Shown here piece by piece: positions 16,901-24,563 of a stretch of 64,000 bases of DNA (the stretch's first letter is position 1; each line of letters begins with the position of its first letter). Source of the stretch: JBBRWO01 sp964388455 (GTDB taxonomy: Bacteria; Actinomycetota; Coriobacteriia; Anaerosomatales; JAAXUF01); NCBI GenBank assembly GCA_964388455.1, contig CAYMAN010000005.1, forward strand, positions 1 to 64,000. The letters are read 5' to 3'. Made by a program: the position numbers and the translations under genes. The notes beneath the pieces were generated by a model. That model did no database searches, was not told the DNA's origin, and saw only the letters and a program-made list of their open reading frames with translations.

Positions 16901-18445
16901 ATCGAGGATGACGGCTTCGGCGCCCCATGTCAGGCCATCAGCAGAGCTGCGAATGGTGAGTTTACGATCCGCATCGTTGTTGACCATGTAGTACACGCCG
17001 GACTCAAGCCAGACGAACGGTGCATCGGCGCCGTCGGAGACGTTGGTATCGACACCCGTCGTCCACGTGTTGCCGTCCTTGGAGGTCGCGAACTGGATGT
17101 TCGTCTCCGCGCCTACAGCCGAGACGTACCACATCTTGTACTTCTTGGCGGCGTCAGTCTCCGCTGCGTCAAACACAACTGTCGGTGTGTTAGCGGCATA
17201 TCCGGTTGCAGCAGCCTTGTTGTAGCGCTGATAGTCGCTGCCCACCGAGTTGATCTTCAGGCGTGCATCGGTGTACTTGGAGCGATCCGCGGCCGTAGCT
17301 ACGCCGCCCCTAGCACCGTCGGGGATGAACGTCTGCGTCTGCTTCTGGTTAAGGAAGGCGTCGAAGTGAGTCTTGTACTTCTCCGTTGCAGCTGCGCCGT
17401 CCGCGATGTTGTTGATGATGTAACGAATCAGGCCGTTCTGGAACGCGATGTCTGTTCCGGGACGGATACGCACATACATGTCCGCCTGCGTCGCGGTGCG
17501 CGTCTTGCGCGGATCGATGACGATCATCTTCGCCGCGGGCTTTGCACTTATGTCGCCGTTAGGCAGAACCTGGTTGGCGGTCTTGGCGCGGTTGATGTGC
17601 GCCATGCACGCCGGATGGTTCTCTGCCGGATTAGCTCCCCACGCGATGACAAGCGTCGAGTTCGCGATATCTGTCCAGCTGTTGGTCATTGCTCCACGTG
17701 CGAATGCGGCGGCCAGACCGGCCACCGTTGACGAGTGTCATATTCGCGCCTGATGCTCGACGTTGCTGGTACCGAAGTTCGCGATGAGTTTGCGGTACAG
17801 ATAGTTGCCTTCGCTGTTCATGTGCGAACTACCGAAGAACGCAACGCCCTTACTGTTGTAGCCGTTCGCGGCCGACGGTGCTGAAACACCGGCGCCACCA
17901 ACGTTGTCACGTGCGGCCTTGAGGCCGTCTGCGATCTCATCCATCGCCTGGTCTAGCGGCATCGCCGTCCACGCGGTGTTAACGCCTGATGCAGTTCCTG
18001 TGGACTTGTACGCGACGCCGTTAGGAGCAGCCGGGTCGGCAAGGAAGGCATTGCTGCCTGCAGGGTGGTTGAGACTGCCGCCGAGCTCAGGCGAGCCAGC
18101 TTCCCACGCACCGATACGACGAGAGTTGTTCACGAGCTGAAGAGAGCCCGCACCCTTGGAGCACAGACCGCCGGTATTGAAGACGGACTCGAAATCGCCA
18201 TAGATGTCGACGACCTTGCCAGATGATTTCTCAACGACTACTCGCTGCCCGCAACTAGCGGAACAGTAAGGACAGGTGGTTGTGGTGATCGTGTAGGCGG
18301 CCATTCCCTCGTACGCCGCTGCCTTTGCAGGGTCGTATGCGAAGTTGAGACCGCAACCAACCACCGCTGTTGCAGCAGCGGATGACTTCAGAAAGTCTCT
18401 ACGTGAGAGTCCTGAGGCCCCCTGCCCGGTGTCTTTAGTTGCCAT
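13943..18445 (-). CDS. Selenocysteine formate dehydrogenase catalytic subunit with inserted beta-propeller
   Basis: Mo- or W-bis-MGD formate dehydrogenase, exported. Read through the in-frame TGA at 17738-17740 it has 1500 residues, against about 1015 for FdnG. TAT signal SRRDFLK at 14-20; 4Fe-4S ligands Cys58, Cys61, Cys65 and Cys95; Sec236 within VEHQARI-U-HSSTVAGLA, matching the family's QARV-U-H active-site motif. About residues 410-710 do not belong to the family: they form a repeated blade pattern (FATSKDGNTW, RSSADGLTW, TATSADGLTF, MWY, YRLYF, WALWYSDS) like a five-bladed glycosidase-type propeller. After it the family sequence resumes (CGSQNVKGFANLQTILGN) through the C-terminal cofactor-binding domain. 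The ATG at 18445 has AGAGGA upstream. Without recoding it would be annotated as two fragments. Confidence 0.93.
16316..17218 (-). other. Inserted beta-propeller-like domain inside formate dehydrogenase
   Basis: Encodes about residues 410-710. Repeated S-x-DG-x-TW/F elements and aromatic-rich strands recur about every 50-60 residues, as in five-bladed GH43/GH68-like propellers. Flanks on both sides align by eye with Fdn-type formate dehydrogenase, so this is an in-frame domain insertion. No glycosidase catalytic residues can be assigned. Confidence 0.7.
17698..17740 (-). promoter_or_regulatory. UGA-Sec codon and bacterial SECIS element of formate dehydrogenase
   Basis: TGA at 17740-17738 is followed, after 11 bases, by a seven-pair stem (GGTGGCC with GGCCGCC, one U-G pair) closed by the loop GGTCT. 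The GGU loop begins 19 bases after the UGA, the same distance as in E. coli fdhF as I recall it. This fits recoding by SelB and tRNA-Sec, both encoded in this window. Confidence 0.9.
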
Positions 18446-18580
18446 ACTGCGTTCCTCTCTGATTGGCAGAGATCAGAAAAATCTCCGTGCTCCTGTGCCC
18501 TGAATGAGCGCGCATCGATGACGTGTTTTGCCCATCCTCCTCTCGCGTGCCATCGCTGCTTACCGGGGAGCGAAAATGAA

Positions 18581-18626
18581 AAACCGGGCGCGACACAGCA
18601 CTGCGCTGTGAACACACTCCGGTTCT
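18581..18626 (-). terminator. Leader terminator downstream of riboswitch-like aptamer
   Basis: On the minus strand AACCGG pairs with CCGGTT around an inner CACAGC/GCTGTG hairpin, and the right arm runs into five T and then CATTTT. Its position between the aptamer and the formate dehydrogenase start suggests transcriptional attenuation. Confidence 0.6.
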
Positions 18627-18711
18627 AGAACCCATATTGGACAGCCCTCTTCCCTTACCCGGGGAAACACGAGCATGGGCGAGCCGTGGTGACCGGGGCT
18701 CGCCGTACTCG

Positions 18712-18812
18712 CAGTCTCCTTTCCAAGTGGGGAGGCGCCACCGTTTCCAGTGACACCCCGGCCCGACAACCATGGCGCGGATGCGCTGTAGGTCCGAAGG
18801 GCTCGGAGACTG
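18712..18812 (-). ncRNA. Moco/Tuco riboswitch-like aptamer, formate dehydrogenase leader
   Basis: Enclosed by a perfect 8-bp stem CAGTCTCC/GGAGACTG. Inside are a GAAA-capped hairpin (CACTG-GAAA-CGGTG) and the blocks TCTCCGAG, GGACCTAC, GCGCCTCCC and TTGGAAAGG. Corresponding blocks recur in order in the tupA leader (37258-37361). Blocks shared between leaders of a Mo/W enzyme gene and a tungstate transporter gene fit the Moco RNA class; I could not run a covariance search. Confidence 0.65.
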
Positions 18813-18869
18813 TCTTATTCGGTTGAATCAAGCACGATCTACGCGTTCACGACCCTGTGAGGTCGAGTT

Positions 18870-18885
18870 TGTAACACGTGTTACA
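18870..18885. promoter_or_regulatory. CRP/FNR-like palindromic operator, site 2
   Basis: TGTAACA-CG-TGTTACA, extended to a perfect 20-bp palindrome by TT and AA flanks (18868-18887). It lies upstream of the riboswitch-like leader of the formate dehydrogenase operon, with the same arms and 2-base centre spacing as site 1. Confidence 0.6.
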
Positions 18886-18965
18886 AAGACCGCACATGTA
18901 TCGTAATCCTCGCTTGCAGACCTGTCAACGCACACGCAATCTCCACAGTGTGCGGGTAGCAGCAC

Positions 18966-20462
18966 CTAGCGTTCATTCTGCCGATCGTTTGCGCCGAAAT
19001 ATCGTGCAATGAACTGCTCCGCATCAAATGTGCCAATCTCCGCTAAACGCGCAAGGCGCCGGAGATCCAAATCCTCGGTGCACAGACCCCGAGCACGATC
19101 AGCAAGTGCAAGGAGAATCGCCTCGCGCTCACCGATGTCGAGCTTCTCGCGCATCGCACGCACATCGGACTCCGAGTACTCCTCGGCCTGGATAAGCGTG
19201 CCAAGATCGACGTCGCCAACGATGCGGCCCGCGTATAGCGCGTGGTCCATCTCAGGACAGAGCAGACGCAGCTTGCGCTTGGAGGCCACTTCGGCGATCA
19301 CATCGCGCTGAATGAGCACCTCGACGAACTCCGGTGAGACGACTAGGCGGACCTTTCTGAGCATCAACGGAATCAGGAGCAGAAGGAGCGGCAGGAGACA
19401 CAGCGCCCAACCCCACGGCGTGCTGGGGGTGACAACTCTCGGGATGGGAGCAACCGGCCAGCCCCATACCTGGACCTGATCGTTCTCGCGGTCGGTGACG
19501 TAAATGCGGCCGTTCTTATCGAGCGCCACATCTGCGGGATAGTTGAACTGACTGGGACCAAATCCCTTGGAACCGAACTGAACCAGCTGCTTGCCATCGA
19601 GATCGTAGATGTCCACGACATGTGCGAGAGCGTCGACCGCGAACAGATGCTTGGAATCCACAGCCAGACCGCGAGGAATACCCGATGAGTCGATGATGCG
19701 GATCAATTCGCCGGTTGGCTTGAACACCTGAATGCGACGGTTGTTGGAATCCGAGACGTAGACAGCGCCGTTCTTCGCCACAGCGATACCACTTGGAAAG
19801 AAGAACTCGCTCGGCGAATCGATCACCGAGTTGGCCTGAACTGTCTTGCCGAACGTGACCGTTCGGCTGCCCTCGGTGGAGAAGAAGATGACTCTGTGTC
19901 GGTCCGTTGCGCCGACATCAGTGACTCTCGGCGCACCTGATGTGTCAAAGGAGATTGCCAGTGGAGCCCAACTGAACTTGGGTTCACCCTCCGGCGTGAA
20001 CGTCCTCAGGTACTTACCCTCGAGGTCGTAGACGTAGATGGTCCTGAAGCGGCGCTCGGTTACCCACACCTCGGAGCCCTTGATGGCGACGTTCACTGGC
20101 GAGCGAAGTCGACCCTTGCCAGTGGTGCCGAACGAGAAGAGATACCTGCCGCGCGGAGCGAACACGCTCATCCGCCGATTGCCCGCGTCAACGACGTACA
20201 CGCGGCCATCCGCGCCGATATCGACTCCGGCAGGGCGTCTGATCTGACCCTTGCCTTCGTCTCCGGTGATGGAGAACAGATACTGCGGCGCTGTCAACGC
20301 CGCTTGTGGCTCTCCCAACTTCACAGACGGCAGGCTCTGGTTCCTCACAAAGTAGAACGTCGCATATGAAAGCAACGCGAGCAGCAAGAGGAGCAGAGCA
20401 AGCAGGATGACACGTTTGCGCTTCTGACGACGAGTTAGAGGCTGACGCGTGCTACTTGCCAT
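18966..20462 (-). CDS. Membrane-anchored NHL beta-propeller protein 2 with PIN-like tail
   Basis: A 498-residue paralogue of the protein at 6637-8139. The architecture is the same: N-terminal transmembrane helix (after RRQKRKRV, about 15-36), extracytoplasmic NHL propeller (VYVVDAGNRRMSVF, VYVSDSNNRRIQVF and IYVTDRENDQVQVW blades), a second transmembrane helix (WALCLLPLLLLLIPLML, about 350-370) and a cytoplasmic tail. The tail contains GEREAILLALADRARGLCTEDLDLRRLA, which reads like the second half of a PIN domain. Its ATG lies inside the last codons of the TPR gene (11-base overlap), so the pair is translationally coupled. It is the last gene of the cytochrome b/multihaem operon. Function unknown. 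Confidence 0.82.
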   Translation of the reverse strand: MASSTRQPLTRRQKRKRVILLALLLLLLALLSYATFYFVRNQSLPSVKLGEPQAALTAPQYLFSITGDEGKGQIRRPAGVDIGADGRVYVVDAGNRRMSVFAPRGRYLFSFGTTGKGRLRSPVNVAIKGSEVWVTERRFRTIYVYDLEGKYLRTFTPEGEPKFSWAPLAISFDTSGAPRVTDVGATDRHRVIFFSTEGSRTVTFGKTVQANSVIDSPSEFFFPSGIAVAKNGAVYVSDSNNRRIQVFKPTGELIRIIDSSGIPRGLAVDSKHLFAVDALAHVVDIYDLDGKQLVQFGSKGFGPSQFNYPADVALDKNGRIYVTDRENDQVQVWGWPVAPIPRVVTPSTPWGWALCLLPLLLLLIPLMLRKVRLVVSPEFVEVLIQRDVIAEVASKRKLRLLCPEMDHALYAGRIVGDVDLGTLIQAEEYSESDVRAMREKLDIGEREAILLALADRARGLCTEDLDLRRLARLAEIGTFDAEQFIARYFGANDRQNER

Positions 20463-21456
20463 TGTTCACCTTTTCCAGACCGGCCTTCGCCGACGCATTG
20501 TTGGGTTCGATCACCAGGACGCGCTGATACATCTCTGCGGCATGCTTCTTGGCACCCGTCTTGACCGCCAGGTCGCCGAGCAGGATGAGTGCCTCGACGT
20601 TCTGTGGTTCAAGAGCCACCGCGATGCGTGCCTCGATCAGCGCGGCTTTGGGGTCCTTGGCTGCCTTGGTCTTGGCCGCGGCGAGGCGATCACTGAAGGG
20701 CCCGAGCTCATCCAGTGCATCCTGCGGCAAGTCCACATTGGGGGCCGCGGCGATCGACGTGCGCAGGTGTTCTGCGGCCCCGGCCTTGTCGCCGTCCTTG
20801 AGGAGGAGGAGTGCGTAGTCGTAGTTCGCCTCGGGCATCTTGGGGTCGAACAGCAGCGTGTTCTCGAGCTCCTCGCGGTACTTTGAATCAGAACCCAGCT
20901 TGCTGTAGGTGAAAGCCAATGCATAGTGCGTGTCCGAGGCGTCGCGTCGGAGAAGAATGGCCTTCTTGTAGTAGTTCGCGGCCTCCTCGTACTCCTTCTG
21001 CTCCATGAGCGCAGTGCCCAAGTAGAAGTACGCGATCTCGAGTTGCGCATCCGGACCGCTCTTGTGCTTGGGCTCGAGTATCGCGATCACTCGGCGGAAG
21101 TACGTCTCCCCCTCGGCGAACTGCTTGCGCTGCAGGGCGAGAAAACCGATGCCTGAGATCGCAGGCGCGAAGTCCTTGCTGATCTTGAGTGCGGCCTCGT
21201 ACTGCACCACCGCGTCCTTGTCCCGACCGGCGACCGCGAGAGCCTGCGCGAGCTGCATGCGTGCGTCGATGTCATTGGGGTTCTTGCGAACCCTGGCCTC
21301 GACAGCAGCGACCGCGCGCGCAGCGGGCGTTGAGTCAACGATCTGACGGCCCTGAGCCCAGACCGAATAGCCAAGATATGCGCCAAGAACAAGCACCACA
21401 ACGGCTATGGCTGCTATGACGGCGTCAAGCGGGCGGATGTTTCTGACAGTGGACAC
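20452..21456 (-). CDS. Membrane-anchored TPR protein 2
   Basis: A 334-residue paralogue of the protein at 8196-9236. It has one N-terminal transmembrane helix (about 10-30, then YSVWAQGRQ, compare YSVWQGRQ in protein 1), then several TPR units (DAVVQYEAALKISKDFAPAISGIG, EAANYYKKAILLRRDASDTHYALA). GTG start at 21456 with AAGGGAG upstream. It sits between the 20-haem cytochrome and NHL protein 2. The matching length, anchor and partner in both copies argue that TPR and NHL proteins work as a unit. Confidence 0.85.
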   Translation of the reverse strand: MSTVRNIRPLDAVIAAIAVVVLVLGAYLGYSVWAQGRQIVDSTPAARAVAAVEARVRKNPNDIDARMQLAQALAVAGRDKDAVVQYEAALKISKDFAPAISGIGFLALQRKQFAEGETYFRRVIAILEPKHKSGPDAQLEIAYFYLGTALMEQKEYEEAANYYKKAILLRRDASDTHYALAFTYSKLGSDSKYREELENTLLFDPKMPEANYDYALLLLKDGDKAGAAEHLRTSIAAAPNVDLPQDALDELGPFSDRLAAAKTKAAKDPKAALIEARIAVALEPQNVEALILLGDLAVKTGAKKHAAEMYQRVLVIEPNNASAKAGLEKVNNGK

Positions 21457-21499
21457 GCGAGTCTCCCTTGTGGGTTGCAGCCCGTAAACAGTGAGCGTG

Positions 21500-23140
21500 C
21501 TAGATGTTCAGGTCGGTATGGCAGCGCAAGCACAACGACGCTCCGGGATACGGAGCGATGATCTGATTCTGATAGTCGACCGCACCGTGGCAGCCATAGC
21601 ACAAGCGAACGTCGTGCCCTGCGTTCGGCAGACTCCCGGCGGTCCCATCGTGCGCTGGCGACGACGCAGCGGTTGAGAACCCGATATGGCAGTCATCACA
21701 AGTGTACGGCTTCCCATCGTACGGTTTGCCACCTCGGGTCGTTCCGGTTTTGAAGTGCACGGCGTGCTCGGCGAAGCCCTTGTTCTTGATGGAAGTGGGC
21801 GGCTTCTTCGTCATCTCTTCATGGCACGGTACGCAGTTCTTCGAGATGAGCTCCGCCTTGGCGACCTTCTGGTGGTGGCAGTTCTGACACGTGGCCCGAT
21901 TCGTGTGGCACACATTGCAGTCATCGGTCGTCACGCCGGGAGCCGGCCGGTGATTCTCGATCCAGCCGGTGGGGTGCGGCATGACGGTCTTGTGGCATCG
22001 CTGGCACGACTTCGCGTCATGACACGAACCACACGCGCCCTTGCCGCCAAGGTACAGCGGTCCGTGCTTGGTCTTCCAGTCGGCCTTGAGATGGTCCTTC
22101 GGTACGACCGACTTGGCGGGCGCATTTGGCGATTCACTCTTGCCTGTGTGGCACTTCACACAGAAGGCGGACTTGTGACACATGGCGCAGTACGCAGGGT
22201 CAGCGTTGGCCGTCTTCTGGTGTTTGCCCCGCACAAACGACTTGGTGTGATTCTTGGGAACCAGGTCGAAGCTCTTGGGGTGGCACTTGAGACACGCGTC
22301 CCCGGCGACGAGCCCCTGTGTCGAATGCTCGAGCCCGTGGCACCGGTAGCAGGACAGCATCTCGGGCTTGGTCGCGCCATCTGCCGTGTGTCCGAACGTC
22401 GGGTGGCACACGCTGCATTTGTAGTTGCGCTCGACGTGCGCCGAGTGGGCGAAGATGAGCGGCCCGGGCATGAAAGCGTCAAGATTGGGATGGCAGTAAG
22501 AGCACTGCGACATCGTCGTCGAACCCGTCGGATAGATCTTGATCGATGGGTCTTTCGCCTTCTCGGTGATTATTGAAGCGTATGTGGGAGGCATGGGCGG
22601 GATATCGAGATTCTTGTCCTTGTGGCAGACGTCGCAGTCTTTGACGGACTCATGGCACATCATGCACTGGTTGACACCGGAATCGTTGGCGACGTCGGCG
22701 TGGGGCTTGTTGGGCCAGTCTTTGACGTGACTCTTGGGGCGCAGCGTCTTTGACTTCGTGTGGCACTTGTTGCACTCGGCGGTTGCGAGTTCGCCCTGAG
22801 GTCCATGCGAAACGCCGTGGCACGCGAAGCACACTTCCATCGGGACCGTCTCCGTGACGCCGTCCCGGTGGGGCATGCGGGCATGGCAACCGTCGCAAGC
22901 GACCATGAGATGGTTTCCGTGGCTGAAGATCAATCCCGGCTGGTTGACCGAGCCCAAGTCGAGGTGACACGGCACGCACTGTGAGCGGTCGACGGAAGCT
23001 GCGGTGTCGATGACCGGATCGGGCGAACCTGGTGTCGCGGCCAATCCGAAACGCACAGAAGCAAGCAGGAAGGCGGCCACGAGAACAGTCGCGGCCACCC
23101 CCCAAACCCAGTTATGTCGATTGTGTCGTGCGTCAATCAC
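21500..23140 (-). CDS. Membrane-anchored 20-haem cytochrome c
   Basis: A 546-residue protein with an N-terminal uncleaved-looking helix (WGVAATVLVAAFLLASVRFGL, about 13-33) and 20 CXXCH motifs from CVPCH near residue 55 to CLRCH near the C-terminus, one per about 25 residues. Many lone His residues (for example SHGNH, FAHSAH, PKNH, PKDH) could be distal ligands for bis-His haems. GTG start at 23140 with AGGGAG 12 bases upstream. It lies 23 bases after the upstream cytochrome gene. Likely an electron conduit or store on the outer face of the membrane. No enzymatic motif is seen. Confidence 0.9.
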   Translation of the reverse strand: MIDARHNRHNWVWGVAATVLVAAFLLASVRFGLAATPGSPDPVIDTAASVDRSQCVPCHLDLGSVNQPGLIFSHGNHLMVACDGCHARMPHRDGVTETVPMEVCFACHGVSHGPQGELATAECNKCHTKSKTLRPKSHVKDWPNKPHADVANDSGVNQCMMCHESVKDCDVCHKDKNLDIPPMPPTYASIITEKAKDPSIKIYPTGSTTMSQCSYCHPNLDAFMPGPLIFAHSAHVERNYKCSVCHPTFGHTADGATKPEMLSCYRCHGLEHSTQGLVAGDACLKCHPKSFDLVPKNHTKSFVRGKHQKTANADPAYCAMCHKSAFCVKCHTGKSESPNAPAKSVVPKDHLKADWKTKHGPLYLGGKGACGSCHDAKSCQRCHKTVMPHPTGWIENHRPAPGVTTDDCNVCHTNRATCQNCHHQKVAKAELISKNCVPCHEEMTKKPPTSIKNKGFAEHAVHFKTGTTRGGKPYDGKPYTCDDCHIGFSTAASSPAHDGTAGSLPNAGHDVRLCYGCHGAVDYQNQIIAPYPGASLCLRCHTDLNI

Positions 23141-23163
23141 GCGGGTATCAGACTCCCTAGCGA

Positions 23164-24504
23164 CTAGTCGCCGCCCAGCCCACGAATGCGGGCGATCAGT
23201 TGAAGCAGTGCGTTCTGTTCCTGGGCCTCGCCCTTACGATGGATCAGTTCGCCCGCGGCGGCACCGAACTCCTCGCTCGATCCCTTGTGGCAACCTTCCT
23301 GGCCGCACGTCGTGCCGATGTTCTTGGTCGAGACGCTGGATGCGGCATTCGCACTAGGAAGAACCTCGTGCGCCTCATGGCACTGCCAACATGCGGGTGA
23401 ATCTGCGGCGCCGTTCTTGTATGCACGCCCATGATAGTAGTCATTGTACGTCGCGTAATCGTCGCCGTGCTGCTTACAGCGGGCGCAGGTGCGATAAGCC
23501 GATCCATGCATACGCAGCTTGCCGGCCTCTGTCGCGGTACTGTAGATGAAGTGACCGCCGTGGCAGGATGCGCAGGTGGCCGACTCGTAGTCACCTTCGA
23601 GCAGCTTCTCGGAGTGAACCGACTTGCCGTACTCGGCGACCGGGTCCTTGAGCTTCGGCTCCTCGAGATCCTGATGGCACGTGCCACACGCGATGCCGGC
23701 GTTGATGTTCCATAGCTTGGTCACACCTGGCTTGTCGTCGTAACGATAGTCCGGGTGACACTGCTGGCATGTGTTTTCGCGGTGCGCAGAGTCATCGACT
23801 CCGGCCACCTCGAACGATTTGGCTGCGCCGGCCGACTGCTTCAAGAGCGTCGAACTGCCGTGACACGACTGACAGCCGTTGTCACTGTCGAAGTCCCACC
23901 CGGTCGACGGGGTCCAGTCGATGTTCTCGCGGAGGTGACAGTCCACGCAGTCGGCAGCCTTATGACACATCATGCACTTGGTGTTGAGCGCATCGTTCGA
24001 AGGCTTGACGTGCGGTTTCTGTGCCCAATCCGCGGTGTGGAAGGCGGGGCGAAGACGCCACTTAGGCGTCACGTGACAGGCATCGCAATTGTCCTTGGCG
24101 ATGATACCCATCGAGCCGTGGCGCAGTCCGTGGCAGTCGAAACAGCCCTTCATGGTCGGGCGCTCAGTGCCGGTCTTACGGTGAGGGAATCGCGGGTGAC
24201 AACCGCTGCACTGCACGATGATGTGGTTGCCGTGCGAGAACTTGATCGACGATGAGTAATTCTTGGAAAGTGCGATGTTGCCGTGACACAACGTGGTGCA
24301 CGCTGCACCATCGACCTGCGAGCCAGCGAGCTGGTCGAAGAGCTGTGTGATAGAAGCGGAGCCCGTCGTGAGATCGATCTCGTCGACCGGCACGGCGTCC
24401 GCAGCGAAGACGAACGACGTTGATGCGATAACGGTACAGAACGCTGCCGTCGCGAGTGCGAAGGCGAGCAGCCTGCCGGGGCGTGCTCTGAACCTGAAGG
24501 TCAT
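23164..24504 (-). CDS. Multihaem cytochrome c with non-canonical haem motifs
   Basis: A 446-residue exported protein starting at the ATG at 24504; the upstream frame extension overlaps the preceding gene and is rejected. Signal sequence about 12-35. Ten canonical CXXCH motifs are present (CSGCH, CFDCH, CDACH, CMMCH, CVDCH, CQSCH, CQQCH, CGTCH, CASCH, CWQCH). Three sites have variants: CTTLCH (CX3CH), CARCK (CXXCK, Lys in place of His) and CGQEGCH (CX4CH). In the 333-residue neighbour the position equivalent to CARCK reads CGSCH, and both are followed by the same DYYHGRAY block, so the Lys is a real difference. CXXCK is the active-site motif of NrfA nitrite reductase, but the rest does not look like NrfA. 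Confidence 0.88.
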   Translation of the reverse strand: MTFRFRARPGRLLAFALATAAFCTVIASTSFVFAADAVPVDEIDLTTGSASITQLFDQLAGSQVDGAACTTLCHGNIALSKNYSSSIKFSHGNHIIVQCSGCHPRFPHRKTGTERPTMKGCFDCHGLRHGSMGIIAKDNCDACHVTPKWRLRPAFHTADWAQKPHVKPSNDALNTKCMMCHKAADCVDCHLRENIDWTPSTGWDFDSDNGCQSCHGSSTLLKQSAGAAKSFEVAGVDDSAHRENTCQQCHPDYRYDDKPGVTKLWNINAGIACGTCHQDLEEPKLKDPVAEYGKSVHSEKLLEGDYESATCASCHGGHFIYSTATEAGKLRMHGSAYRTCARCKQHGDDYATYNDYYHGRAYKNGAADSPACWQCHEAHEVLPSANAASSVSTKNIGTTCGQEGCHKGSSEEFGAAAGELIHRKGEAQEQNALLQLIARIRGLGGD

Positions 24505-24563
24505 GCTGTCGTACCCCTTCTCCCCGTTGGGCCCTCTTGGGAGCGCCCAACGCACTGATGGTC

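Larger units (their letters stand above)
18446..18965 (-). promoter_or_regulatory. Long regulatory leader of formate dehydrogenase operon
   Basis: A 520-base gene-free stretch. On the minus strand it carries a perfect 20-bp palindrome (18868-18887), a Moco/Tuco-riboswitch-like aptamer (18712-18812), a GGCGAGCC/GGCTCGCC hairpin, a terminator-like hairpin (18581-18626) and about 135 further bases to the start codon. Confidence 0.65.

Noticed and set aside
13943..17725. A separate gene starting at GTG 17725 after a stop, or a pseudogene split of formate dehydrogenase
   Set aside because: The stop is TGA at the known Sec position with a SECIS behind it, and the frame continues unbroken.
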